This document shows positions 34,647 to 42,913 of a DNA stretch of 64,000 nucleotides, piece after piece (within the stretch, counting starts at the first letter, position 1; the number at the start of each line of letters is the position of its first letter). Position numbers and translations under genes: made by a program. Origin of the DNA: Bacteroidetes bacterium B1(2017) (GTDB lineage Bacteria; Bacteroidota; Bacteroidia; UKL13-3); assembly GCA_002256395.1 (NCBI GenBank), contig NKJG01000001.1, forward strand, positions 496,001 to 560,000, given 5' to 3'. Under the pieces are notes generated by a model. The model worked only from the letters and a program-made list of their open reading frames with translations, did no database searches and was not told where the DNA came from.

Positions 34647-37600
34647 ATGGCAACTGTAAACTACGTTTCAAAATTTGAGGAAGTATTTAGTTCATTAAAC
34701 GAACAACAAAAATCGGCAGTACAACATATTGAAGGCCCTGTTCTAGTAATTGCAGGGCCAGGTACAGGTAAAACACAAATACTTGCTGCACGTATTGCAC
34801 GTATACTTTTAGAAACAGATGCCTTACCCGAAAATATACTTTGTTTAACCTATACCGATGCTGGTGCAGTAGCCATGCGCAAGCGATTACAAGAATTTAT
34901 TGGACCAGATTCATATAGAGTACAATTATCTACTTTTCATGGTTTTTGCAATAAAGTTATACAAGAAAATTTAGACGTATTTGGCTTCAGAAACTTAGAC
35001 CCTGTAAGCGATTTGGAGAGCATTCAATTGCTGAGAGAATTAGTAGACGACCTTCCCAAAAACCATCCACTAAAAAGGTATACGGGTGATGTTTATTACG
35101 AAATATACCGACTAAGTGCCCTTTTTGGTTTAATGAAAAAGGAGGATTGGAACCCCAGTTATTTAACAAATAAAGTAGAAGAATATTGTAAAGATTTACC
35201 AACAAGAGAGGAGTATTTATACAAACGAGCGGGTAAAAATAAAGACGGTAGCACCCACGCAAAAGGCGATTTAAAGCGAGATGCCTTAAACCAAGAACTC
35301 AATAAAATGGTATTGCTAAAAGCTGCCATAGATTTGTTTGAACCCTATCAAGAACTGCTTTTAAAAAATAACAGATACGATTTTGCAGATATGATTCTTT
35401 GGGTGATAAAAGCATTTACAGAAAACGCTACTCTGCTCTCAGATTATCAAGAAAAATATCAATATGTACTGGTAGATGAGTTTCAGGATACCAGTGGTTC
35501 GCAAAATGATTTATTGAAACTTTTAATTAGTTATTGGGAGGTTCCTAACGTATTTGCAGTGGGCGATGATGACCAGTCTATTTACCGTTTTCAAGGTGCG
35601 AATATTGAAAATATTCAAAATTTTATTTCGCAGTTTGGCAACCATATGAAAATGGTAAAGTTGGAAGATAATTATCGTTCAACTCAAAAGATTTTGGATG
35701 CTTCACGCAAACTTATTGAACGCAATACACAACGCATTTCGGGAGAGAAACTATTACACGCCCGTAATAAAGATAGAGCCACAATTTTGGCCGAACCAAA
35801 AGTAGTTTCATATTATAACCCATTACATGAAAGTGCTGCCATTGCTAAGCAAATTGAGGAAATTGGACAGAGCGGTACACCTCTACATGAAATTGCTGTT
35901 TTGTATAGAAACCATTCGCAAGCCGAAGAAATGGTGGCCTATTTAAAATCGAAAAACATTGAAGTTAACACTCGAAAACGCATTAATATTTTATACGAAC
36001 CCATTATAAAAAAAGTGGTTAAAGTAATGCAATTTTTGAGTGCCGAAACGGAAAAAGCCTTTACTGGCGAGCCTCATTTATTTGAGATTTTACACTTTCA
36101 AGAGTTTGCAATCCCAACCTTAGAAATAGCTCGACTATCGGTTGAAATTGCAAGTAAAAATTTTAATGAAAGGCAAACCAGCTGGAGAGAAGAGTTGAGC
36201 AAATTAGCGCAGAAAAAACAATCGGATTTATTTCAACAACATAGCCATGGTTTGGCTTTACAAAATTTCAGTAAAAGCATAGAAGGCTTGGTAAAAGGCT
36301 GTTTGAACCAAACACCTCAAGAAACAATTCATCAAATACTTAGAGATTGCGGAATATTAGCTGCGGCACTTACCCATGAAGAAAAAACATGGCATATGGA
36401 AATGCTAAGGACCTTTTTTGATTTCATTAAAATGGAGTGCACTAAAAAGCCGCAGCACAACTTAAAATCGCTTACAGAAACAATCATATTGATGCAAGAT
36501 AATAAGATTGCCTTGGCAGCTGAAAAGGTAATTTATAGTGAATCGGGAGTTAATTTTATTACGGCACATTCTTCTAAAGGATTGGAGTTTGAATATGTAT
36601 TTATAATTGGTTGTAATAGTAAAGCTTGGGACGATAGCAATAGAAATAGAAACTATAAATTACCCGATAATTTATTTGCCTTGGTTGGCGATGAAATTGA
36701 GGAAACAAGGCGTTTGTTTTACGTAGGAATGACGCGCGCTAAAACACATTTACAATTAAGTTTTAGCGAGCAAGACATGAACCAAAAGGAATTAGAACCT
36801 AGTAGGTTTATTGCCGAAATTACCGAAGACAAAGAACTCAAGATAGAACGCATTGCAATTAGTAAAGAGGAACTTTTAGAATATTCCTTTTCTGCCCTAA
36901 AACAGGTTCCAGAGGCTATGCTTCCAAAGTCAATTATAGACAATGCGTTTACAGATAGTTTGCTCGAGAAATATTCGTTAAGCGTTACCCATTTAAACAA
37001 TTATTTAAAATGTCCGGTATCATTTTATTTTAACAACTTTATTAAAGTGCCAGCCCCAAAAAGTGCAAGCATGACATTTGGTTCGGCCGTACATTTTGCC
37101 CTTGAGCAATTGTTTAAGAAAATGAATGCTGAAGACGAAAAACAATTCCCAGGCATTGACACCTTTTTGAAAGACTTTAAATGGTTTATGCGCAGAAATC
37201 AGGATAGTTTTACGGAAGCAGAATTTAAACGAAGAATGGAATATGGCGAAGAAATATTACCTCGCTATTTTGATGAATACATACACCAGTGGAATAAAGT
37301 AACAAGTGTTGAACGTTCGTATAAAAATGTATTGGTTGAAGGCATTCCATTGAATGGGAAAATAGATAAGATGGAGTTTGATGGCAATTTTGTTAACGTA
37401 GTGGATTATAAAACTGGCTCGTTTAAAAATGCGAAAACAAAATTCAATAAACCCAATGAGGAGGCTGCAGAAAAGGCTTTAAGTGAGGGGAAAGAGCCAA
37501 AATTTGAAGATCAATTTGGAGGAGATTATTGGCGCCAAGCAGTGTTTTACAAACTCCTAATGGATTTTGATGCTACTAAAAAATGGGAAATGCGCAGTAG

Positions 37601-37871
37601 TGAGTTCGACTTTATTGAGCCCATGGTTCAGCTTACTGAAAAAGGAAAAAGCTATGAATTTCACAAAGAAAAAATTCATATTACGCCAGAAGATTTACTC
37701 TTTGTACGCCATCAAATAAAAGATGTGTATGCGCATATAAGAAACAAAGATTTTAGCATTGGCTGTGGCAAAGACGATTGCCATTGGTGTACCTTTACCC
37801 GAAACTATTATGAGCTAAACAAATTGGAAAATATCCCAGCGATAGAGAATACAGAAGACGAAAACGACTAA
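34647..37871 (+). CDS. UvrD/Rep-family helicase fused to a PD-(D/E)XK nuclease with possible Fe-S cluster
   Basis: The protein has 1074 residues from the ATG at 34647 (TTG at 34638 and GTG at 34641 are less likely). It has superfamily 1 helicase motifs: LNEQQKSAV, Walker A AGPGTGKT (about 36-43), LVDEFQDTS, VGDDDQSIYRFQGAN, TAHSSKGLEFE and RRLFYVGMTRAK. Residues about 780-1060 form an AddB/RecB-like nuclease with GKIDKMEF and VDYKTGS. Four cysteines are arranged as in iron-staple nucleases: one in YLKCPVSFYF before the domain and three in CGKDDCHWC after it, suggesting a 4Fe-4S cluster. It is likely to process DNA ends in recombination or repair. No AddA or other partner is adjacent. Confidence 0.88.
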   Translation: MATVNYVSKFEEVFSSLNEQQKSAVQHIEGPVLVIAGPGTGKTQILAARIARILLETDALPENILCLTYTDAGAVAMRKRLQEFIGPDSYRVQLSTFHGFCNKVIQENLDVFGFRNLDPVSDLESIQLLRELVDDLPKNHPLKRYTGDVYYEIYRLSALFGLMKKEDWNPSYLTNKVEEYCKDLPTREEYLYKRAGKNKDGSTHAKGDLKRDALNQELNKMVLLKAAIDLFEPYQELLLKNNRYDFADMILWVIKAFTENATLLSDYQEKYQYVLVDEFQDTSGSQNDLLKLLISYWEVPNVFAVGDDDQSIYRFQGANIENIQNFISQFGNHMKMVKLEDNYRSTQKILDASRKLIERNTQRISGEKLLHARNKDRATILAEPKVVSYYNPLHESAAIAKQIEEIGQSGTPLHEIAVLYRNHSQAEEMVAYLKSKNIEVNTRKRINILYEPIIKKVVKVMQFLSAETEKAFTGEPHLFEILHFQEFAIPTLEIARLSVEIASKNFNERQTSWREELSKLAQKKQSDLFQQHSHGLALQNFSKSIEGLVKGCLNQTPQETIHQILRDCGILAAALTHEEKTWHMEMLRTFFDFIKMECTKKPQHNLKSLTETIILMQDNKIALAAEKVIYSESGVNFITAHSSKGLEFEYVFIIGCNSKAWDDSNRNRNYKLPDNLFALVGDEIEETRRLFYVGMTRAKTHLQLSFSEQDMNQKELEPSRFIAEITEDKELKIERIAISKEELLEYSFSALKQVPEAMLPKSIIDNAFTDSLLEKYSLSVTHLNNYLKCPVSFYFNNFIKVPAPKSASMTFGSAVHFALEQLFKKMNAEDEKQFPGIDTFLKDFKWFMRRNQDSFTEAEFKRRMEYGEEILPRYFDEYIHQWNKVTSVERSYKNVLVEGIPLNGKIDKMEFDGNFVNVVDYKTGSFKNAKTKFNKPNEEAAEKALSEGKEPKFEDQFGGDYWRQAVFYKLLMDFDATKKWEMRSSEFDFIEPMVQLTEKGKSYEFHKEKIHITPEDLLFVRHQIKDVYAHIRNKDFSIGCGKDDCHWCTFTRNYYELNKLENIPAIENTEDEND

Positions 37872-37875
37872 TTTA

Positions 37876-38235
37876 TTAGGCTAAAAATTCGTCAAAATCA
37901 CGTTCTAATTCTATGTATAAATCGTAAAAGCGATTGAATTGATCGCGTAAATTGATATGCGTTAACAATAATAAATGGTTGGGCTGATCCAATTGTTGCA
38001 GATGATTTTCGTGTTGTTTTATTTCGTGGCGAAGCTCATCAATTACTTCACGATGACGAATGAATCTATTTTGAAACTGTTCAACCCTTGCCATAAGGGC
38101 GGTATGATCAAATTGAGGTAGGGCTCTTTCTAGTCGGTTTTGCAAATCCTTGTATTGCGATTTTGTCTGGTCAATCATTCGTAACCAGTTTGTGTGCTCT
38201 GTAAAGAGGATAGCTTGGGCGGCATTTTGGTTCAT
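37876..38235 (-). CDS. Small coiled-coil protein of unknown function
   Basis: The 119-residue protein is highly charged and entirely helical in appearance, with heptad-like leucines (ENHLQQLDQPNHLLLLTHIN). It has no signal peptide, membrane segment or cysteine pair, so it should be cytoplasmic and may dimerise. The start is the ATG at 38235. Its end lies four bases from the end of the convergent helicase gene. I do not recognise a family, and no functional link to neighbours is visible. Confidence 0.6.
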   Translation of the reverse strand: MNQNAAQAILFTEHTNWLRMIDQTKSQYKDLQNRLERALPQFDHTALMARVEQFQNRFIRHREVIDELRHEIKQHENHLQQLDQPNHLLLLTHINLRDQFNRFYDLYIELERDFDEFLA

Positions 38236-38373
38236 GATAAGTAAGATTTGTTTCGTAAAGCTAAATAATATCTAATAAACTCAGTACTTGACATTTAAGT
38301 TTTTTTTCGTTATCATGTAATTTTAGAATTTTGGCCTAAAAAAATTAGATGCCTAAAATCAGCTAAAATGTTG

Positions 38374-38403
38374 TTTGCGACCTCAAAGAATATCCTATTT
38401 TTG
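38374..38403 (+). promoter_or_regulatory. Bacteroidota-type promoter for fumC
   Basis: TTTG at 38374-38377 and TATTTTTG at 38396-38403 are 18 bases apart and match the Bacteroidota consensus. The predicted start, near 38410, lies about 15 bases before the ATG at 38425. This rules out the upstream in-frame ATG at 38368, which precedes the promoter. Confidence 0.65.
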
Positions 38404-38424
38404 CCCCACAAAATACTCAAAATT

Positions 38425-39819
38425 ATGTCATACAGAATTGAACACGACACCATGGGCGAAGTTCAGGTGCCATCGGAGAAATATTGGGGAGCTCAAACAG
38501 AGCGCTCAAGAAACAATTTTAAGATTGGACCAGAGGCGAGCATGCCCAAAGAAATTATTTATGCATTTGCTTACCTAAAAAAGGCTGCAGCGCATGCAAA
38601 TATGGATCTTGGAGTATTAGCTGCCGACAAATGCGAGTTAATTAGCAAAGTTTGTGATGAGATATTAACAGGTGCTTTAGATGGAGAGTTTCCATTGGTA
38701 ATTTGGCAAACAGGTTCGGGCACACAAAGCAATATGAACGTTAATGAGGTAGTTGCCTACCGTGCGCATGTGGTAAGTGGAGGAAAACTAAGTGATGAGA
38801 AAAAAGTGTTACATCCAAATGATGATGTAAACAAATCGCAATCGAGCAACGACACCTACCCTACTGCTATGCATATTGCAACCTATAAAATGGTTGCAGA
38901 AGTTACTATTCCGGGTATTCAAAAATTAAGAGATACTCTTGCCTTAAAAGTAGAAGAGTTTAAAACAATTGTTAAAACAGGTAGAACCCACTTTATGGAT
39001 GCTACTCCTTTAACATTGGGTCAAGAATTTAGTGCCTATGTTCAACAATTAGATAATGGCATCCGTGCACTTAAAAATGCCTTAGAAATGGTATCTGAAT
39101 TAGCATTAGGTGGTACCGCGGTTGGTACTGGATTAAATGCTCCAAAAGGATATGATGTTTTGGTAGCTAAGAAAATTGCAGAATTTACAGGCTTACCATT
39201 TGTTACTGCTCCAAATAAATTTGAAGCATTAGCAGCTCATGATGCCATGGTAGAAATGAGTGGCGCTTTGAAACGTGTAGCAGTTAGTACCATGAAAATT
39301 GCTAATGATATACGTATGTTATCATCAGGCCCTAGAAGTGGTATTGGAGAGATTGTAATTCCAGATAACGAACCAGGTTCATCTATTATGCCAGGTAAGG
39401 TTAACCCAACACAACCAGAAGCTATGACCATGGTGGCCGCACAAGTTATTGGAAACGACGTAGCGGTTTCAATTGGAGGTAGTAATGGCCATTTTGAATT
39501 AAATGTATTTAAACCATTAATGGCAGCCAATGTATTGCAAAGTGCCAGATTAATTGGCGATGCATGTGTATCGTTTAACGATAAATGTGCTATCGGTATC
39601 GTTCCTAATCATGAGATTATTAATCGCCATTTAGAAAATTCGTTAATGTTGGTTACTGCTTTGAACCCACATATTGGGTATGAAAACGCAGCAAAAATTG
39701 CGAAGAAAGCACATAAAGAAAACAAAACCTTAAGAGAAGCAGCTATTGAGCTAGGCTTACTTACAAGTGAGCAATTCGACCAATGGGTAATACCAGCAAA
39801 TATGGTTGGAAACTTATAG
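38425..39819 (+). CDS. fumC: Class II fumarate hydratase
   Basis: The 464-residue enzyme interconverts fumarate and L-malate in the citric acid cycle. It shows [17 protein letters not shown] with the catalytic histidine near residue 188. The fumarate-lyase signature [11 protein letters not shown] lies near 317-327, in the mobile loop that carries the catalytic serine. [13 protein letters not shown] and [11 protein letters not shown] bind substrate. Aspartases share much of this, but the TERS near residue 26 and the overall length favour fumarase. The start at 38425 ([13 protein letters not shown]) fits family N-termini and the promoter position. An intrinsic terminator follows the gene. Confidence 0.93.
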   Translation: MSYRIEHDTMGEVQVPSEKYWGAQTERSRNNFKIGPEASMPKEIIYAFAYLKKAAAHANMDLGVLAADKCELISKVCDEILTGALDGEFPLVIWQTGSGTQSNMNVNEVVAYRAHVVSGGKLSDEKKVLHPNDDVNKSQSSNDTYPTAMHIATYKMVAEVTIPGIQKLRDTLALKVEEFKTIVKTGRTHFMDATPLTLGQEFSAYVQQLDNGIRALKNALEMVSELALGGTAVGTGLNAPKGYDVLVAKKIAEFTGLPFVTAPNKFEALAAHDAMVEMSGALKRVAVSTMKIANDIRMLSSGPRSGIGEIVIPDNEPGSSIMPGKVNPTQPEAMTMVAAQVIGNDVAVSIGGSNGHFELNVFKPLMAANVLQSARLIGDACVSFNDKCAIGIVPNHEIINRHLENSLMLVTALNPHIGYENAAKIAKKAHKENKTLREAAIELGLLTSEQFDQWVIPANMVGNL

Positions 39820-39841
39820 TTTTATACTTCATTAAATTGGT

Positions 39842-39879
39842 AACAGGTCATTTCATTTTATGGAATGGCCTGTTTTTTT
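39842..39879 (+). terminator. Intrinsic terminator after fumC
   Basis: A 13-bp stem with two G-T pairs (39842-39854 with 39862-39874) and a 7-base loop is followed by seven T residues. It fills the gap between the convergent fumC and response-regulator genes. Confidence 0.8.
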
Positions 39880-40576
39880 AAGTAGCGTTTTTAACCTGAA
39901 TCATAAATCCCATTCCATGATGATTGCTGAGTTCTATGTTTGGATCATCTTTTAAATATTTACGTAAGCGAGAGATATAAACATCCATGCTTCGGCCTGC
40001 AAAATAATCATCGTTGCCCCAAATCTTAGCCAATAGCACCTCGCGTTTAATGAGCATACCAGGTTGATTCATGAGCATGGAAAGAATGGCTCCCTCCTTT
40101 TTTGTTAGGCGGATAACTTTATCATTTAGGCTCAATTCAAAATTTACAGGATGAAACAAATAAGAACCCAATTTTTGAACTTGCAAATTTGGAACAGGAT
40201 TACTCTTTCTATTTCGAGTTAAGAATACCTGAATGCGCAGCAAAAGCTCTTCCATTGAAAATGGTTTCACTAAATAATCATCGGCACCCGCTTTAAAGCC
40301 AAGTATTTTATCTTCTTTTAAGCCTTTAGCGGTTAAGAAAATAATAGGCACATGTGAGTCAATCTCCCTTAATTTTTCTGCCAAGGTATACCCATCCATT
40401 TGCGGCATCATTACATCCAACAAACAAATATTGTAGGGCTCTTTCACAAATTGATTTAAGGCATCAAGGCCGTTTTCACATAAGCTTACTTCAAATCCTT
40501 GTTGGGTCAAACCTTCCTTAATTACAAAGCCCAAATGAGGATCATCTTCTGCAAGTAATATTTTGTTTTTATCCAT
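39878..40576 (-). CDS. OmpR/PhoB-type response regulator (RprY-like)
   Basis: The protein has 232 residues from the ATG at 40576; the open frame continues to 40600, inside the kinase gene. The receiver domain (about 4-118) has the acidic pair DD at 11-12, phosphoacceptor Asp54 in LLDVMMPQMDG, and FLTAKG with the conserved lysine. The C-terminal winged helix (about 135-230) carries the DNA-binding segment RSMDVYISRLRKYLKDD. It overlaps the end of the sensor kinase gene by eight bases, so the two are translationally coupled. The pair resembles RprX/RprY of Bacteroides in layout. The target genes are unknown. Confidence 0.92.
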   Translation of the reverse strand: MDKNKILLAEDDPHLGFVIKEGLTQQGFEVSLCENGLDALNQFVKEPYNICLLDVMMPQMDGYTLAEKLREIDSHVPIIFLTAKGLKEDKILGFKAGADDYLVKPFSMEELLLRIQVFLTRNRKSNPVPNLQVQKLGSYLFHPVNFELSLNDKVIRLTKKEGAILSMLMNQPGMLIKREVLLAKIWGNDDYFAGRSMDVYISRLRKYLKDDPNIELSNHHGMGFMIQVKNAT

Positions 40577-41834
40577 GGCTAATAGGAATTGGTAAATCAA
40601 TAAAAAATTTAGAGCCTTTGTTTAATTCGCTTTCAATCCATACATGGCCTTTATGTGCAAGGATAATTTGTTTTACATAAAATAATCCAATGCCAAAACC
40701 TTTCACCTGATGAATATTTCCATAGGGCACTCTAAAGAATCGATCAAATATTTTCTTGTGGTATTTAGAGGCAATTCCAATTCCATGATCGGCCACCATT
40801 AATTGAAAATTTCCATTGACAACAAACGTCTTTACCTCAATATGTTTGTTGTTTGCACTATACTTAATGGCATTATCAAGCAAATTGGTACATACTTGTG
40901 AAAAGTGAAATGCATCAATAAATAATTGCACTGAATCTGGGCATAGATCTAGCTTAAATTCTTGGTCGCTTAAGTGATTAAGCAAAACTACTTTCTCACA
41001 ACAACTCTTAATTAATTGGTTCGGATCAACCCAAACTTTTTCAAGTTTTGCCCCTTCATCTAAACCCAAAATTCGTTCTAATTGCATTTTAAGTTTGGCC
41101 GATTCATCCTTAATTATTTGAGAATAAATAAGCACTTTATCTTGATGATTCTGCAAGTTTGTTTCAATGCCTGTAACCGACATACCAATGGTAGTAAGAG
41201 GCGTTCTAATTTCGTGAGCCATATTATTTATGAAATCACGTTGCACCTCCGAAAGTCTTTTCTGACGTGTAATGACAAAGAAACTATAGGTAAAAAAGAT
41301 AAGAATTAAGAGTACCAACAAACTCAAGTAAATCCATAAACCCATATCCGAAAAGAGCCCCATTTTTATATTCGGGAAGTAGATGGTAAAATAATAGTTA
41401 TCGAATTTAAAGGGCGGAAATTTGTAGGCATTAGCTGATTCAACCTTTAAACTTTCTTTATAATACCCTCCGTATACCAGCTGTTTATTTGAACAATCGT
41501 AAATACTATAGGCATAGGGTTCATTGATATGAAATCTGTTTAATTCAATTTTTATAAAATGGTCTAATACGCTAGGGTCGATTAAATCATTTACCATTAC
41601 GGCAAAATAATTTTCTGTCAGCTGGCTTACAGGATTAGGAGGCATGGTTTCTGTATTATTGTATTTTAACACATCGCGAACCACTTCTTGAAGGGCAAGG
41701 GTAAGCTGCCTATTAAAATCTTCGCGTTTTTGTGAATAGGCCTTTTTCATCCAAATTACTTGGGTAAATAACACCCCCGCAAAGGATAATGCAGCCAAAA
41801 CAATAAACACACGAAAGGTTCTTCTAGAAATCAT
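40569..41834 (-). CDS. Sensor histidine kinase (RprX-like)
   Basis: The 421-residue inner-membrane kinase has membrane segments at about 8-28 and 166-188, enclosing a 135-residue periplasmic sensor region. The H-box MAHEIRTPLTTIG has the phosphoacceptor His207. The ATP-binding domain shows LLDNAIKYS (N-box), VADHGIGIA (G1) and GFGIGLFYVKQI (G2). It is expected to phosphorylate the response regulator encoded immediately downstream. The layout, with MKKAYSQKREDFNRQL after the first segment, resembles the RprX/PorY type of Bacteroidota kinases. Because PorY influences T9SS genes in Porphyromonas, a link to the nearby secretion genes is possible but unproven. The signal sensed is unknown. Confidence 0.92.
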   Translation of the reverse strand: MISRRTFRVFIVLAALSFAGVLFTQVIWMKKAYSQKREDFNRQLTLALQEVVRDVLKYNNTETMPPNPVSQLTENYFAVMVNDLIDPSVLDHFIKIELNRFHINEPYAYSIYDCSNKQLVYGGYYKESLKVESANAYKFPPFKFDNYYFTIYFPNIKMGLFSDMGLWIYLSLLVLLILIFFTYSFFVITRQKRLSEVQRDFINNMAHEIRTPLTTIGMSVTGIETNLQNHQDKVLIYSQIIKDESAKLKMQLERILGLDEGAKLEKVWVDPNQLIKSCCEKVVLLNHLSDQEFKLDLCPDSVQLFIDAFHFSQVCTNLLDNAIKYSANNKHIEVKTFVVNGNFQLMVADHGIGIASKYHKKIFDRFFRVPYGNIHQVKGFGIGLFYVKQIILAHKGHVWIESELNKGSKFFIDLPIPISHG

Positions 41835-41923
41835 AGAAACAAAACTATCAACTTAATGCACAAAATACACATTTAGGGTTCTATTTAACGTATCATTAAC
41901 AAAATTTGAAAACCCAGCTTATG

Positions 41924-41939
41924 TGGCAATATATTGCCA
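41924..41939. promoter_or_regulatory. Perfect 16-bp palindrome, possible operator
   Basis: TGGCAATATATTGCCA is identical to its reverse complement. It lies 28 bases before the LysE-family start codon, in the 133-base divergent region between the kinase and exporter genes. This is a plausible binding site for a dimeric regulator; which regulator is unknown. Confidence 0.5.
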
Positions 41940-41967
41940 AATGCTTATTTTGCACGCGCATTAGTTT

Positions 41968-42618
41968 ATGAATATAATAATACAAGGCATTTTTACAGGC
42001 ATTATTCTCACCCTTTCTTTTGGAGCAGGCTTTTTTGCGTTAATACAAACAAGTATCACCAAAGGCTATAAAAAGGGGCTTCTAATTGCCGTTGGGGCTA
42101 TTATTGGAGATGCACTTTTTATTGGAGCCTCTGTTTTTGCCACTTCATTTGTAAAAGATGAACTTCCTGCCTATTCAAAAATAATTAAACTAGTTGCCTT
42201 GGTTGCCTTTCTAGTATTAGGCATTCGCACCATTTTAAAAAGCAGTAAAGTTCAAAACCCAAACGAGCAAGGAAGACGCCCAAATTATTTCTATATAAGT
42301 AAAGGATTTATTTTAAATATGGTGAACCCCTTGGTTTTATTAACCTGGCTTGGAATTACTATTTATTTAGAATCAACCTTAAAATATTCTATAGGAGAAT
42401 TATTTCTCTATTTTAGTTCAGTAATGATTGGAACTTTTAGTTCACAAATGGCTATTTGTGTTTCGTCACATAAAATAAAAAGATTTTTATCCGACCTATT
42501 TATTCACCGAATGAATATTGTTGTTGGAGCTTTGTTTATTGCCATTGGAATAGCATTATTTTTTAGCAATGCCGATCCCTCTAGTGAAATGGAGCGAGCT
42601 ACTGAGATGCTCAAATAA
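41968..42618 (+). CDS. LysE/RhtB-family amino acid exporter
   Basis: The 216-residue protein has about six membrane segments. The N-terminal GIILTLSFGAGFFALIQTSI and KGYKKGLLIAVGAIIGDALF blocks match the LysE/RhtB signature, in which the usual 'PGP' is here GAG. The segment MVNPLVLLTWLG is also characteristic. LysE-type proteins export amino acids or related metabolites across the inner membrane using the proton gradient; the substrate here cannot be predicted. The gene is isolated, divergent from the two-component genes and preceded by a perfect palindrome. No terminator was found directly after it. Confidence 0.85.
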   Translation: MNIIIQGIFTGIILTLSFGAGFFALIQTSITKGYKKGLLIAVGAIIGDALFIGASVFATSFVKDELPAYSKIIKLVALVAFLVLGIRTILKSSKVQNPNEQGRRPNYFYISKGFILNMVNPLVLLTWLGITIYLESTLKYSIGELFLYFSSVMIGTFSSQMAICVSSHKIKRFLSDLFIHRMNIVVGALFIAIGIALFFSNADPSSEMERATEMLK

Positions 42619-42855
42619 AGCTAAACAAGCTTAATTAAGAAAGGCAATATTTCAAGTCTATTTCTACTTGAGCAAAAATCCACTCACATGCAATAATCAA
42701 TTCCAAATAAATTCTTACTAACAAAGAATTGCTGTTAAACTATTGCTTCGCCTAAGCAATTTATGGCACTACTATCCATTGGTCTGAACCAAGAACCAAT
42801 CAAAGACGGGCAGAAAACATTCATACTTGAACAGATTTAGGCAAGCAAACACAAA

Positions 42856-42891
42856 AAAAGAGCGGACTCAATTGAATGAGCCCGCTCTTTT
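42856..42891 (-). terminator. Intrinsic terminator after the giant beta-helix gene
   Basis: A hairpin with a 10-bp outer stem (42856-42865 with 42882-42891), one mismatch and a 4-bp inner stem is flanked by A and T runs. It lies 22 bases beyond the stop at 42914. The rest of the interval from 42619 to 42855 contains nothing recognisable. Confidence 0.8.
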
Positions 42892-42913
42892 AGGTATTAA
42901 GAATTTCGAGTTC

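Noticed and set aside
38368-38424. Upstream in-frame extension of fumC to an ATG at 38368
   Set aside because: The -33/-7 promoter elements lie within the extension, and the fumarase N-terminus begins at 38425.
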